NCBI RefSeq assembly: GCF_900111565.1
Contig: NZ_FOIK01000001.1
Span: 1,519,309-1,583,308 of the forward strand
Reading direction: 5' to 3'
Source: Paenibacillus sp. NFR01
Lineage (GTDB): Bacteria > Bacillota > Bacilli > Paenibacillales > Paenibacillaceae
DNA: 64,000 bases
The notes below the pieces were generated by a model. That model saw only the letters and a list, made by a program, of their open reading frames with translations. It searched no databases and was not told where the DNA came from. Both the position numbers and the translations under genes were made by a program. Below are positions 56,456 to 64,000 of this stretch, in pieces (the stretch's first letter is position 1; every line of letters starts with the position of its first letter).

Positions 56456-57595
56456 CTATATCCGGGCAGCCCGTTCGCGCGTAGACCGGTCGCAATCCTC
56501 GATCTGCTGCAAATCCGGAGCTGCGGTATTGACGTGGCGCTGCAAACATTCTTCAATGATGCTTTCGATATGCAGGAACGGAATTTCTCCGCGCAAAAAA
56601 CGGGCTACGGCGATCTCATTGGCGGCGTTGAACGCCGTGGTTGCCGTGCCGCCCAGCTTGCCGCATTCGATGGCGAGCTTCAGCAGCGGGTATCGCACCA
56701 TATCCATTTCACGGAAGGTCAGCTTGCCGATCTCGGCCAGCGACAACCGTTTGGCCGGCGAAGACCAGCGGTCGGGATATGTCAGCGCATACTGGATCGG
56801 AACGCGCATATCCGGCGTTCCGAGCTGAGCCACAACGCTGCTGTCGCGGAACTCCACATACGAATGGATGATGCTTTCCGGATGCAGCAGCACATTAATC
56901 TGCTCGTACGGAAGTCCGAATAACCAGTGAGCTTCGATCACTTCAAGGCCTTTGTTGACCATGGTTGCGGAATCAATGGTGATTTTGGCGCCCATGCTCC
57001 AGTTGGGATGGCGCAGCGCGTCTTCGACGGTGACGCCTTGCAGCTGATCGCGGGTATAATCGCGGAAGGAACCGCCCGATGCCGTCACCGTGATGGAGTG
57101 GATATCTGCTTGGTTTTCCCCGTTCAGGCACTGGAAGATGGCCGAATGCTCACTGTCTACGGGCAGCAGGCGCACGCCCTTGCGCGCCGCACTTGCCGTC
57201 ACCAGATGGCCGGCAGTGACTAAGGTCTCCTTGTTGGCCAGTCCGATGTGCCGGCCCGCTTCAATCGCGGCCAGTGTCGAACGCAGACCTACACTTCCTA
57301 CCACCGCCGTTACAACCGTGTGAGCCTCGCCTCCGGCTGCGATTTCGACCAGGCCCTCATCCCCGTGATACAGCTCCACACCGGGCGGCAAAAGCGGACG
57401 GAGCTCGTCCGCAAGTTTGGCCGTTGCAACGGAGACGCGCCGAGGGTGGAAGCGGCCCACCTGCTCCAGCAGCAGCGCAGTGTTGCTGCCGGCCGCCAGA
57501 CCGTCCACTTCAAACGCTTCGGGGTGCATCGCTACAACGTCCAGCGTTTGCGTGCCGATGGAGCCGGTCGAACCCAGAATGCTAATCTTTTTCAT
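56456..57595 (-). CDS. dxr: 1-Deoxy-D-xylulose-5-phosphate reductoisomerase
   Basis: Second step of the MEP isoprenoid pathway, NADPH-dependent. [13 protein letters not shown] near the N-terminus binds NADPH; metal and substrate residues are in [25 protein letters not shown] and [21 protein letters not shown]. 379 residues. ATG at 57595 chosen because homologues begin [12 protein letters not shown]; an upstream GTG (57604) is also possible. Between cdsA and rseP, 30 bp after cdsA. Its product ultimately supplies UppS. Confidence 0.96.
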   Translation of the reverse strand: MKKISILGSTGSIGTQTLDVVAMHPEAFEVDGLAAGSNTALLLEQVGRFHPRRVSVATAKLADELRPLLPPGVELYHGDEGLVEIAAGGEAHTVVTAVVGSVGLRSTLAAIEAGRHIGLANKETLVTAGHLVTASAARKGVRLLPVDSEHSAIFQCLNGENQADIHSITVTASGGSFRDYTRDQLQGVTVEDALRHPNWSMGAKITIDSATMVNKGLEVIEAHWLFGLPYEQINVLLHPESIIHSYVEFRDSSVVAQLGTPDMRVPIQYALTYPDRWSSPAKRLSLAEIGKLTFREMDMVRYPLLKLAIECGKLGGTATTAFNAANEIAVARFLRGEIPFLHIESIIEECLQRHVNTAAPDLQQIEDCDRSTRERAARI

Positions 57596-57625
57596 GGATG
57601 ACACAGTCCCCTGTCATTATTAGTT

Positions 57626-58429
57626 TTAGTAGTAGGGCATGAGCAGGACGATATGCACGAACGGGAAGACGATAATCCAGCTGTCACAGCGGTCCAAAAT
57701 ACCGCCATGGCCGGGAAGCAGCGAACCGGAATCCTTGATATCGTAAACCCGCTTGTAGGCGGACTGAACAAGATCTCCAAGCTGCCCCATGACCGCACAG
57801 GACAAGCCGATCAGCAGTGCTCTGCCCATGCTTAACGTATCCGATCCGGCGAAGGCGAACAGCAATGCGATCACAACGGCGATCAATACGCCGCCTGCGG
57901 CACCTTCAATGGTTTTGTTCGGGCTGATGGCCGGCCATAATTTATTCCGGCCTATAGCGCGGCCGACGAAATAAGCACCGGCATCGCTGCCCCAAATGCA
58001 GCACAGCAGCAGGAAGGTCCAGAACAGGCCATGGCCGTCGCCGGCCGAACGGGCGATGCCCATGTAAGAGAAGCCCATTCCTATGTATATAACGCCGGTA
58101 AACAGCAGCGCAACGGTCTTTATATCATGTTTGTTTCTGCTGAACACCGTAACTAGCAGAAAAGCCAGCAGAATCAGCCAAAAACCCTGTTCCCAGGACA
58201 GCCAGGTCTTAACCTCAAGCAAGTCCCAAGGAATCATAAAACCAAGCACGGACAGGTATCCGAGTATGGCTGTACCGCCTAACGGCTGTGCGCCGGTCAT
58301 TTTCACAAACTCATACAGCCCGATAAGCGCCATTGCGGCGAGCATTAATTGATACGGCCAGCCGCCCAAAGCGCACAGGCCCAAAAATACAGCCCCGGCA
58401 AATACACCGGTAATCAAACGCTGCTTCAA
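57626..58429 (-). CDS. cdsA: Phosphatidate cytidylyltransferase
   Basis: Makes CDP-diacylglycerol, the precursor for PgsA. Integral membrane protein with about seven hydrophobic helices over 267 residues. The family signature is intact near the C-terminus: SAYKRVYDIKDSGSLLPGHG and GILDRCDS. TTG start with GAGAGGAAGCC before it. It starts 18 bp after uppS. Confidence 0.95.
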   Translation of the reverse strand: MKQRLITGVFAGAVFLGLCALGGWPYQLMLAAMALIGLYEFVKMTGAQPLGGTAILGYLSVLGFMIPWDLLEVKTWLSWEQGFWLILLAFLLVTVFSRNKHDIKTVALLFTGVIYIGMGFSYMGIARSAGDGHGLFWTFLLLCCIWGSDAGAYFVGRAIGRNKLWPAISPNKTIEGAAGGVLIAVVIALLFAFAGSDTLSMGRALLIGLSCAVMGQLGDLVQSAYKRVYDIKDSGSLLPGHGGILDRCDSWIIVFPFVHIVLLMPYY

Positions 58430-58447
58430 AGGCTTCCTCTCCTGTCG

Positions 58448-59218
58448 CTACTTCAGTCCGCCGTACCGGCGCGTGCGGTTCTGATACTCCGCTACCGCCT
58501 GATGCAGATGACTCTTGTCAAATTCAGGCCAATATATATCCGTAAACCACAGCTCGCTGTAGGCAATCTGCCAGAGCATAAAATTACTGATCCGCATTTC
58601 CCCGCTTGTGCGAATCAGCAGGTCGGGATCCGGTAATCCGCCGGACATCAGCCGGCTGTCAATCAACTCCGAGCTGATGTCACCCGCCGTGAGGCGGCCA
58701 GCTGCAATATCCTCGCCGATGCTGCGCATCGCTTCTTCGATCTCCTTGCGGCTGCCGTAATTGAGGGCAAAGTTGAGCACGAGGCCGGTATTATGCTTCG
58801 TCCGAGCCACCGCTTCTTCCATCGCGCCGCGGGTATGATCCGGCAGGGCATCCGTTCCGCCCATAACGCGGACTCTGACATTGTTTTCAATGAGTTCGTC
58901 CAGCTCGAGCGCCAGAAAATCGACGGGCAAACGCATCAGGAAATCGACCTCGTCTTTGGGGCGCTTCCAGTTTTCCGTGGAAAAAGCATACATCGTCAAA
59001 TATTCGACGCCCAGATCGCTGGCTGCGATGGTGGCACGTTTTACCGCCTTCATTCCGTTCTGATGGCCCACAATCCGCGGCAGTCCGCGGCGTTTAGCCC
59101 AGCGCCCATTTCCGTCCATGATAATAGCCACATGCCGAGGGATGTTGTCCGGTGAAATCTCGACCGGCTTTGGCTGCCTGTCGTTACGGCTCAGCCAAGC
59201 TTGAATCCGTTTGATCAT
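58448..59218 (-). CDS. uppS: Undecaprenyl diphosphate synthase (isoprenyl transferase)
   Basis: cis-Prenyltransferase that makes the C55 lipid carrier for cell wall synthesis. Motif I IIMDGNGRWAKRRG with the metal aspartate at about residue 35, the AFSTENWKRP motif, and DLLIRTSGEMRISNFMLWQ. 256 residues from ATG 59218 (TTGGAGGAAACGG before); the frame extends to 59254 without a site. Confidence 0.96.
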   Translation of the reverse strand: MIKRIQAWLSRNDRQPKPVEISPDNIPRHVAIIMDGNGRWAKRRGLPRIVGHQNGMKAVKRATIAASDLGVEYLTMYAFSTENWKRPKDEVDFLMRLPVDFLALELDELIENNVRVRVMGGTDALPDHTRGAMEEAVARTKHNTGLVLNFALNYGSRKEIEEAMRSIGEDIAAGRLTAGDISSELIDSRLMSGGLPDPDLLIRTSGEMRISNFMLWQIAYSELWFTDIYWPEFDKSHLHQAVAEYQNRTRRYGGLK

Positions 59219-59246
59219 TTCCGTTTCCTCCAAGCTATCATCAGAA

Positions 59247-59287
59247 AGAGACAAACCCCACCTTAAACGGAGGGGCCTGAAGTCTCT
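59247..59287 (-). terminator. Two-step hairpin between frr and uppS
   Basis: Outer arms AGAGAC/GTCTCT (59247-59252, 59282-59287) and inner arms CCCCACC/GGAGGGG (59256-59262, 59269-59275). It begins 10 bp after frr; the following T-run is weak (TTTCTGATG) and it is near the uppS ribosome site, so it may attenuate rather than stop. Confidence 0.6.
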
Positions 59288-59296
59288 TGATTATCA

Positions 59297-59850
59297 TTAT
59301 ACTTCCATAATCTCTTTTTCTTTGGACAAGAGCACTTTTTCGACTTCGGCTATGAACTTATCCGTTGATTTCTGAATATCTTCCTGGTGTCCGCGCGATT
59401 CATCTTCCGAGATGCCGTTTTTCTCCATCTTTTTGATGTCGTCGTTGGCATCGCGGCGGATATTGCGGATCGCAACCTTCGCTTCTTCTCCGAATTTCTT
59501 CGTCAGCTTGACCAGTTCACTCCGGCGCTCTTCGGTAAGCGGCGGAATGCTGAGACGGATAATGGTTCCGTCGTTGGCCGGCGTGAGCCCGAGATCGGAT
59601 TTCATAATCGCCCGTTCAATATCGGAAAGCGACGATCTGTCCCAAGGCTGGATCAGCAAGGTCCGCGAGTCCGGCGTGCTGATGTTCGCCAATTGATTGA
59701 CCGGCGTAGGTGCTCCGTAATATTCGACTTGAATTCGGTCGAGCAGCGCAGTGGATGCGCGTCCGGCCCGCAGCGTAGCAAGGTCGCGTTTAAGTGCGCC
59801 GATTGCTTTTTCCATACGCTCAGCGGCATTTTTTTTGACCGATTGTGGCA

Positions 59851-59851
<1 letters not shown>
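59297..59851 (-). CDS. frr: Ribosome recycling factor
   Basis: Splits post-termination ribosomes with EF-G. 184 residues; marks are [20 protein letters not shown], the hinge [11 protein letters not shown] and [12 protein letters not shown]. The ATG overlaps the pyrH stop in TAATG, giving coupled translation; AAGGGAGTG precedes it. Confidence 0.97.
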
Positions 59852-60597
<746 letters not shown>

Positions 60598-60601
60598 CTA
60601 C

Positions 60602-60639
60602 AAAAGACGGAACACTGCACTTCGTGTTCCGCTCTTTTG
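60602..60639 (-). terminator. Terminator between tsf and pyrH
   Basis: AAAAGA-CGGAACAC pairs with GTGTTCCG-TCTTTT (one unpaired base on each side), 8-nt loop. The stem starts 34 bp after tsf and ends in T-run TCTTTTGTAG. Partial read-through into pyrH is expected. Confidence 0.8.
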
Positions 60640-60672
60640 TTGCTCGCCATGTATTCAATTAATCAAGCAATC

Positions 60673-61323
60673 TTATTTGTTGACTTGCGCCATAACTTCT
60701 TCAACGAAGTTGTCGACTTTCTTTTCCAAACCTTCGCCCAGCTCGTAACGCACGAAACGGCGGATGGAGATATTTTCTCCGATGGTGCTGATTTTTTCGT
60801 TCAGCAATTGGGAGATTGTTTTGTCTTGGTCTTTCACGAAGCTTTGCTCAAGCAGGCAGAATTCTTCGTAGAATTTCGAGATGCGGCCTTCAACCATTTT
60901 TTCAACGATTTTTTCAGGCTTGCCTTCGTTCAGAGCTTGAGCTTTCAGGATTTCTTTTTCCTTTTCCACTTCTTCTACCGGAACTTCTTCGCGGCGCACA
61001 TAACGCGGGCTAGCCGCTGCGATTTGCATAGCGATGTCGCGCGCGAATTCTTTGAATGCGTCGGTTTTGCCGACGAAGTCGGTTTCGCAGTTGATTTCAA
61101 CCAGAACGCCGATACGTCCGCCAGCGTGGATGTAAGATTCTACAACGCCTTCGGTAGCTACGCGGCCAGCTTTGTTCGCTGCAGCGGAAAGGCCTTTCTC
61201 ACGCAGAAGTTCTGCGGCTTTAGTGATGTCGCCGTTTGCTTCTTCCAGCGCTTTTTTGCAATCCAGCATGCCTGCGCCTGTTCTTTCACGAAGTTCTTTT
61301 ACGGATTTTGCATCTACTGCCAT
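60673..61323 (-). CDS. tsf: Elongation factor Ts
   Basis: Nucleotide exchange factor for EF-Tu. N-terminal UBA-like domain [20 protein letters not shown], then the core with [15 protein letters not shown]. 216 residues, the short form without the full coiled-coil half, typical of some Firmicutes. ATG at 61323 after TGGAGGG. 219 bp after rpsB. Confidence 0.97.
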   Translation of the reverse strand: MAVDAKSVKELRERTGAGMLDCKKALEEANGDITKAAELLREKGLSAAANKAGRVATEGVVESYIHAGGRIGVLVEINCETDFVGKTDAFKEFARDIAMQIAAASPRYVRREEVPVEEVEKEKEILKAQALNEGKPEKIVEKMVEGRISKFYEEFCLLEQSFVKDQDKTISQLLNEKISTIGENISIRRFVRYELGEGLEKKVDNFVEEVMAQVNK

Positions 61324-61378
61324 TGTTATTCCCTCCACATAATAGTCGTTGTCCTAAAGAAGACCCTTTATCCTAAAA

Positions 61379-61431
61379 CACCCCCACAAAGCGGGGCTTT
61401 GACTCTATGCTGAGCCAGGTCCTTTGCGGGG
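61379..61431 (+). repeat. 53-nt intergenic repeat element, copy B
   Basis: In the rpsB-tsf space, 56 bp before the tsf start on the plus strand relative to copy A (48798-48850 on the minus strand). CCCCACAAAG (61382-61391) can pair with CTTTGCGGGG (61422-61431). A nested CAAAGC/GCTTTG dyad lies at 61387-61401. Confidence 0.6.
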
Positions 61432-61460
61432 ACTCCATAATTCAAACTTATCTTAATCTT

Positions 61461-61505
61461 AAAAAAAGGGCAGTGAGAGGTTATCCACCTGCCAACCACC
61501 CTTTT
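61461..61505 (-). terminator. Terminator of rpsB
   Basis: AAAAGGG...CCCTTTT arms with inner GGTT/AACC pairing; minus strand ends CCCTTTTTTTTAAG. It starts 37 bp after rpsB. A large interior loop lowers its strength. Confidence 0.6.
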
Positions 61506-61541
61506 CATTTAATTTCTGGTTTAACGATTCATCGGGAAATC

Positions 61542-62243
61542 TTAAGCTGTAGTTGTGTCTTCACCTTGGTGAGCTTCTACAACGGCGTCGGCCATTTTGC
61601 CAGTCAGGAGCTTAACGGCGCGGATTGCGTCGTCATTGCCCGGAATAACATAGTCGATTTCGTCCGGATCGCAGTTGGTGTCAACGATAGCTACGATTGG
61701 GATACCCAATTTGCGAGCTTCGGCAACAGCGATGCGCTCTTTACGCGGATCGATGATGAACAATGCGCTTGGCAGACCCTTCATGTTCTTGATACCGCCG
61801 AGGAATTTTTCCAGACGATCTTTCTCTTTGCGGAGAAGGATAACTTCTTTCTTAGGCAGCACTTGGAATGTGCCGTCTTCTTCCCACAGCTCAAGTTTTT
61901 TCAAACGGTCGATCCGTTTTTGGATCGTCGAGAAGTTGGTCAGCGTGCCGCCGAGCCAACGTTGGTTAATGAAGTACATGCCGGAACGTTCGGCTTCTTC
62001 TTTAACGGAGTCTTGGGCTTGTTTCTTTGTACCTACGAAAAGGATCGTGCCGCCTTCGGCTGCTACGCTTTTCACAAAGTTGTAAGCTTCCTCTACTTTT
62101 TTAACCGTCTTTTGCAGGTCAATAATGTAAATTCCGTTTCTTTCGGTGAAGATATAACGATCCATCTTAGGGTTCCAGCGACGGGTTTGGTGACCGAAGT
62201 GTACCCCAGCTTCGAGAAGCTGTTTCATGGAGATTACTGCCAT
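61542..62243 (-). CDS. rpsB: 30S ribosomal protein S2
   Basis: 233 residues. [57 protein letters not shown] and [20 protein letters not shown] are standard family segments. GGAGGTGTGTGAAG precedes the ATG; the frame runs on upstream to 62345 only through the leader. It has a strong promoter and a structured leader (62244-62366). Confidence 0.98.
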   Translation of the reverse strand: MAVISMKQLLEAGVHFGHQTRRWNPKMDRYIFTERNGIYIIDLQKTVKKVEEAYNFVKSVAAEGGTILFVGTKKQAQDSVKEEAERSGMYFINQRWLGGTLTNFSTIQKRIDRLKKLELWEEDGTFQVLPKKEVILLRKEKDRLEKFLGGIKNMKGLPSALFIIDPRKERIAVAEARKLGIPIVAIVDTNCDPDEIDYVIPGNDDAIRAVKLLTGKMADAVVEAHQGEDTTTA

Positions 62244-62366
62244 CTTCACACACCTCCTAGTATTGGTTATTTGTGTGTTCCCTCCGCCGGGCGTCATCTT
62301 TCGCCAAGACTTTCTTCGGAAGAAAGCACCCCTTGTCGAAATCAACCGGCGTGTGTTTTAACACCG
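62244..62366 (-). promoter_or_regulatory. Structured 5' leader of rpsB
   Basis: Between the predicted transcript start and the ribosome site. It contains a hairpin CTTTCTTC (62310-62317) with GAAGAAAG (62319-62326), enclosed by CAAG/CTTG, and outer GCCGG/CCGGC arms (62346-62350 and 62286-62290). This could be an S2 autoregulatory leader; I do not identify it with a known family. Confidence 0.5.
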
Positions 62367-62372
62367 TCAATT

Positions 62373-62401
62373 ACTATACCATAATCGAATAAGGGATGCA
62401 A
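62373..62401 (-). promoter_or_regulatory. Sigma-A promoter of rpsB
   Basis: TTGCAT (62396-62401), 17 bp, TATAGT (62373-62378) on the minus strand, directly after the MltG-like gene ends at 62416. Confidence 0.75.
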
Positions 62402-62415
62402 CGATTCATATAAAC

Positions 62416-63027
62416 TTATTTTATCGTAATCAACCGGTCGATCATGTCGTTGATCGTAGCGTCTTTTGGAAAACTATAGCTGCCGTATTGGATGATCTTA
62501 TTCACTTTTCGGTCCTGGGCCGCCGACAGGAATGCCTCGGTGCCGTCTATAAGTCCGGCCTCGTCCAGGATGCGGGCCGTTTCCGTCAAGGTGGAGCCGT
62601 ACGGTATCCGTACAGATACCGTACCGGCGGCAGGGTCCGGCGTGGCCGGCGCCGCGGGCGGCTTCGCCGGGGTTACCGTGCCGGCACTCGCCGCAGGCTG
62701 TGCCGGCGCGGAAGGCGCAGCCGGTGACGCGGCGGCGCTGGGCTCGGCCGCCGGGGAAGCTGCCGGCGATGGCGCGGCGGTGGCGGATGCCTGCGGACTA
62801 GCCTCCGCAGGCGGCTGTCCGGACGGCGCCGGCGTAGCGCCGTCCGCCTCCCCGGCGGGTGCCTCCGTAGCCGCCGGGCCGGTCACCGTCAGGCCGAGCC
62901 GCGCGGCCTGGCGCTGCAGCTCTTCCTTGGACAGCGGCGCCGCTCCGCCCGCCAGCATCAGCTGCAGCAGAACAGCGCCGGCAATCAGGCCTGTGCCGAG
63001 GCCCAGCCAAAAGCTGCGGTTCTTCAT
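62416..63027 (-). CDS. MltG/YceG-like protein, LysM-like part only
   Basis: Residues 5-27 are a transmembrane or signal helix; residues about 50-130 are a nearly pure A/P/S/T linker (SPAASPAAEPSAAASPAAP); residues 135-203 resemble the N-terminal LysM-like subdomain of MltG (VRIPYGSTLTETARILDEAG, then NKIIQYGSYSFPKDATINDM). The catalytic transglycosylase domain of real MltG is absent (203 against about 340 residues). It may be a peptidoglycan-binding or regulatory protein. CAGGAGG precedes the ATG, and it overlaps the upstream gene by four bases. Confidence 0.7.
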   Translation of the reverse strand: MKNRSFWLGLGTGLIAGAVLLQLMLAGGAAPLSKEELQRQAARLGLTVTGPAATEAPAGEADGATPAPSGQPPAEASPQASATAAPSPAASPAAEPSAAASPAAPSAPAQPAASAGTVTPAKPPAAPATPDPAAGTVSVRIPYGSTLTETARILDEAGLIDGTEAFLSAAQDRKVNKIIQYGSYSFPKDATINDMIDRLITIK

Positions 63028-63590
63028 AGCGATTCCTCCTGCTTCGCAAGCTGTAGAATCAGCTGTACCTCACCGCGCTGCAGTCCGGCCATCTTGGCGA
63101 TGGCATCAATCGATTTGCCTTCCTCATGAAGCTCGAACAGCCGCGGATAACGCAGCTTAATGGAGCTGACCGGCGGCTTCGGCGCAGGAACAGGCCCGGG
63201 CGTGGCATCCCTTTCCGCGGATGGCGCCGCCTGAACCGTCGAAGCTTTGGCGACGGCCGCCGACAGCTGTGCCAGTCCCTGCTCATCTGCAGTGATGCGG
63301 GCTTCCAGCTTGGCTGCGTTTTGCTTAAGATCTTCAATCTGCTGGCGCAGAATCGCAATCTCCTCCTGCGTAGCCGCCCGGTTGCTCTGCGACTGCTGCT
63401 TAATGCCGGCAACCAGCTGCAGCAGCTCCGTATTTTCGCGTTCGATATCCGACATGTACAGCTCCAGCGCCGCTTCCGTTTCTTTTAGGCTTCGCCGTTC
63501 GGCCGGATCCTCTTTGCTTCGCGAAGGAAGTCTCAGTGCATAGAGCAATGCCGCCGCACCGAGCAGTACAATATAAACCCATGGTTGCAA
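63024..63590 (-). CDS. SwrB-like/DUF6115 membrane-anchored coiled-coil protein
   Basis: One N-terminal transmembrane helix (residues 3-20), a long coiled coil (about 30-115, rich in E, Q, K), a P-rich linker and a C-terminal HTH-like segment YPRLFELHEEGKSIDAIAKM. Topology and position (two genes upstream of rpsB) fit SwrB of B. subtilis, a swarming and flagellar assembly factor, and other DUF2802/DUF6115 proteins. TTG start after GGAGATAACGCT. It is 188 residues. The assignment rests on synteny and topology. Confidence 0.65.
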   Translation of the reverse strand: MQPWVYIVLLGAAALLYALRLPSRSKEDPAERRSLKETEAALELYMSDIERENTELLQLVAGIKQQSQSNRAATQEEIAILRQQIEDLKQNAAKLEARITADEQGLAQLSAAVAKASTVQAAPSAERDATPGPVPAPKPPVSSIKLRYPRLFELHEEGKSIDAIAKMAGLQRGEVQLILQLAKQEESL

Positions 63591-63633
63591 AGCGTTATCT
63601 CCTTTTGTTCAAAATAAGAAATGGGAGGAAACG

Positions 63634-63945
63634 TCACAAGCTGAAATCAATCCGGTGTCCCTTATAAGGATGCTCCGCTTCGCGGAGCTCTTCCTTCGGC
63701 TGTTTCTTGCGGGAAGACGCTTCCTTGTCCCCCTGGCCGCCGCGGCTGCCGTCGTTCCGGAGCGCCGCATCCGCGGATTCATCCACCTCCCCGCTGCGCT
63801 GAGCCGCCTCCTGAACCAGCTTGACGTTTTGACCCGCCAGTTGCTGCTGGTCCAGCGCTGAACGGTGCTGAAGCTCATGCTGAACTTTGGTCGCTTCGGT
63901 TGTGCGCGGTACGGCGATTTGCAGCTCTACCGGTTTCAGGCTCAT
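63634..63945 (-). CDS. Hydrophilic protein of unknown function
   Basis: I do not recognise a family. 103 residues: SLKPVELQIAVPRTTEATK at the start, a helical glutamine-rich middle, then a charged K/E/D/R-rich part and the ending HPYKGHRIDFSL. GGGAGGCGGG precedes the ATG. Likely the last-but-two gene of a motility operon whose upstream part (probably sigD) lies beyond the window. The 55 bp up to the right edge hold no gene start I can support. Confidence 0.65.
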   Translation of the reverse strand: MSLKPVELQIAVPRTTEATKVQHELQHRSALDQQQLAGQNVKLVQEAAQRSGEVDESADAALRNDGSRGGQGDKEASSRKKQPKEELREAEHPYKGHRIDFSL

Positions 63946-64000
63946 CGTGCCCGCCTCCCTTCTCAAGGCTAATCTAATGCGGAATAAAGAATGGCCGGCC

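Overview
The window looks like a chromosomal segment of a spore-forming Firmicute of the Paenibacillaceae, most probably Paenibacillus or a close relative. The reasons are a moderately high GC content, strong Shine-Dalgarno sequences, frequent TTG/GTG starts, sporulation genes (spoVS, dpaA/dpaB, sleB, SpoIIIE/FtsK) and a gene order that follows the Bacillus subtilis rpsB-to-spoVS region almost gene for gene. This placement is inferred from protein similarity and synteny; no database search was made.

Positions 1-9230 are the accessory end: a family 2 glycosyltransferase, a LysR regulator divergent from a DapA-like aldolase, a YcaQ-like DNA glycosylase, a GH67 alpha-glucuronidase, a Nif3-like protein, a PduL-type phosphotransacylase and an M19 dipeptidase. 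From about 9380 to the right edge every gene is on the minus strand, so the order of transcription is from high to low coordinates.

In that direction the window holds: small flagellar/motility-side proteins (63945-62416); rpsB-tsf-pyrH-frr; uppS-cdsA-dxr-rseP-proS-polC (lipid carrier, phospholipid and isoprenoid synthesis, site-2 protease, prolyl-tRNA synthetase, replicative polymerase); rimP-nusA-rnpM-ylxQ-infB-rbfA-nrnA-truB-ribF-rpsO-pnp (ribosome maturation, translation start and RNA turnover); ylxY-mlpA-dut-dpaA-dpaB-dapG-dapA (lysine and dipicolinate branch, used for spores); rnj-tepA-ylzJ-ftsK-sleB; ymfF-ymfH-fabG-like-DUF3243-DUF3388-rodZ-small membrane gene-yajQ-pgsA-cinA-recA-recX-rny-ymdB-spoVS.

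Compared with B. subtilis, asd, ymxH and ylxP are absent from their usual slots, while nrnA, dut, sleB, recX and yajQ are present. Proline-tRNA ligase is of the short archaeal/eukaryotic-like type, and the RNase J at the rnjB locus keeps a full metal-binding motif.

The most useful non-coding observations are: a pair of related 53-nt elements (downstream of polC and between tsf and rpsB); a 351-bp gene-free stretch with a perfect 15-bp inverted repeat; a probable ATC start codon for ymdB; good candidate sigma-H, sigma-G and sigma-K promoters before spoVS, sleB and dpaA; a LexA-type box before recA; and a strong rimP promoter with a dyad over its -35. I saw no tRNA or rRNA gene, CRISPR array, insertion sequence or prophage, and nothing that is clearly a new multi-gene system.
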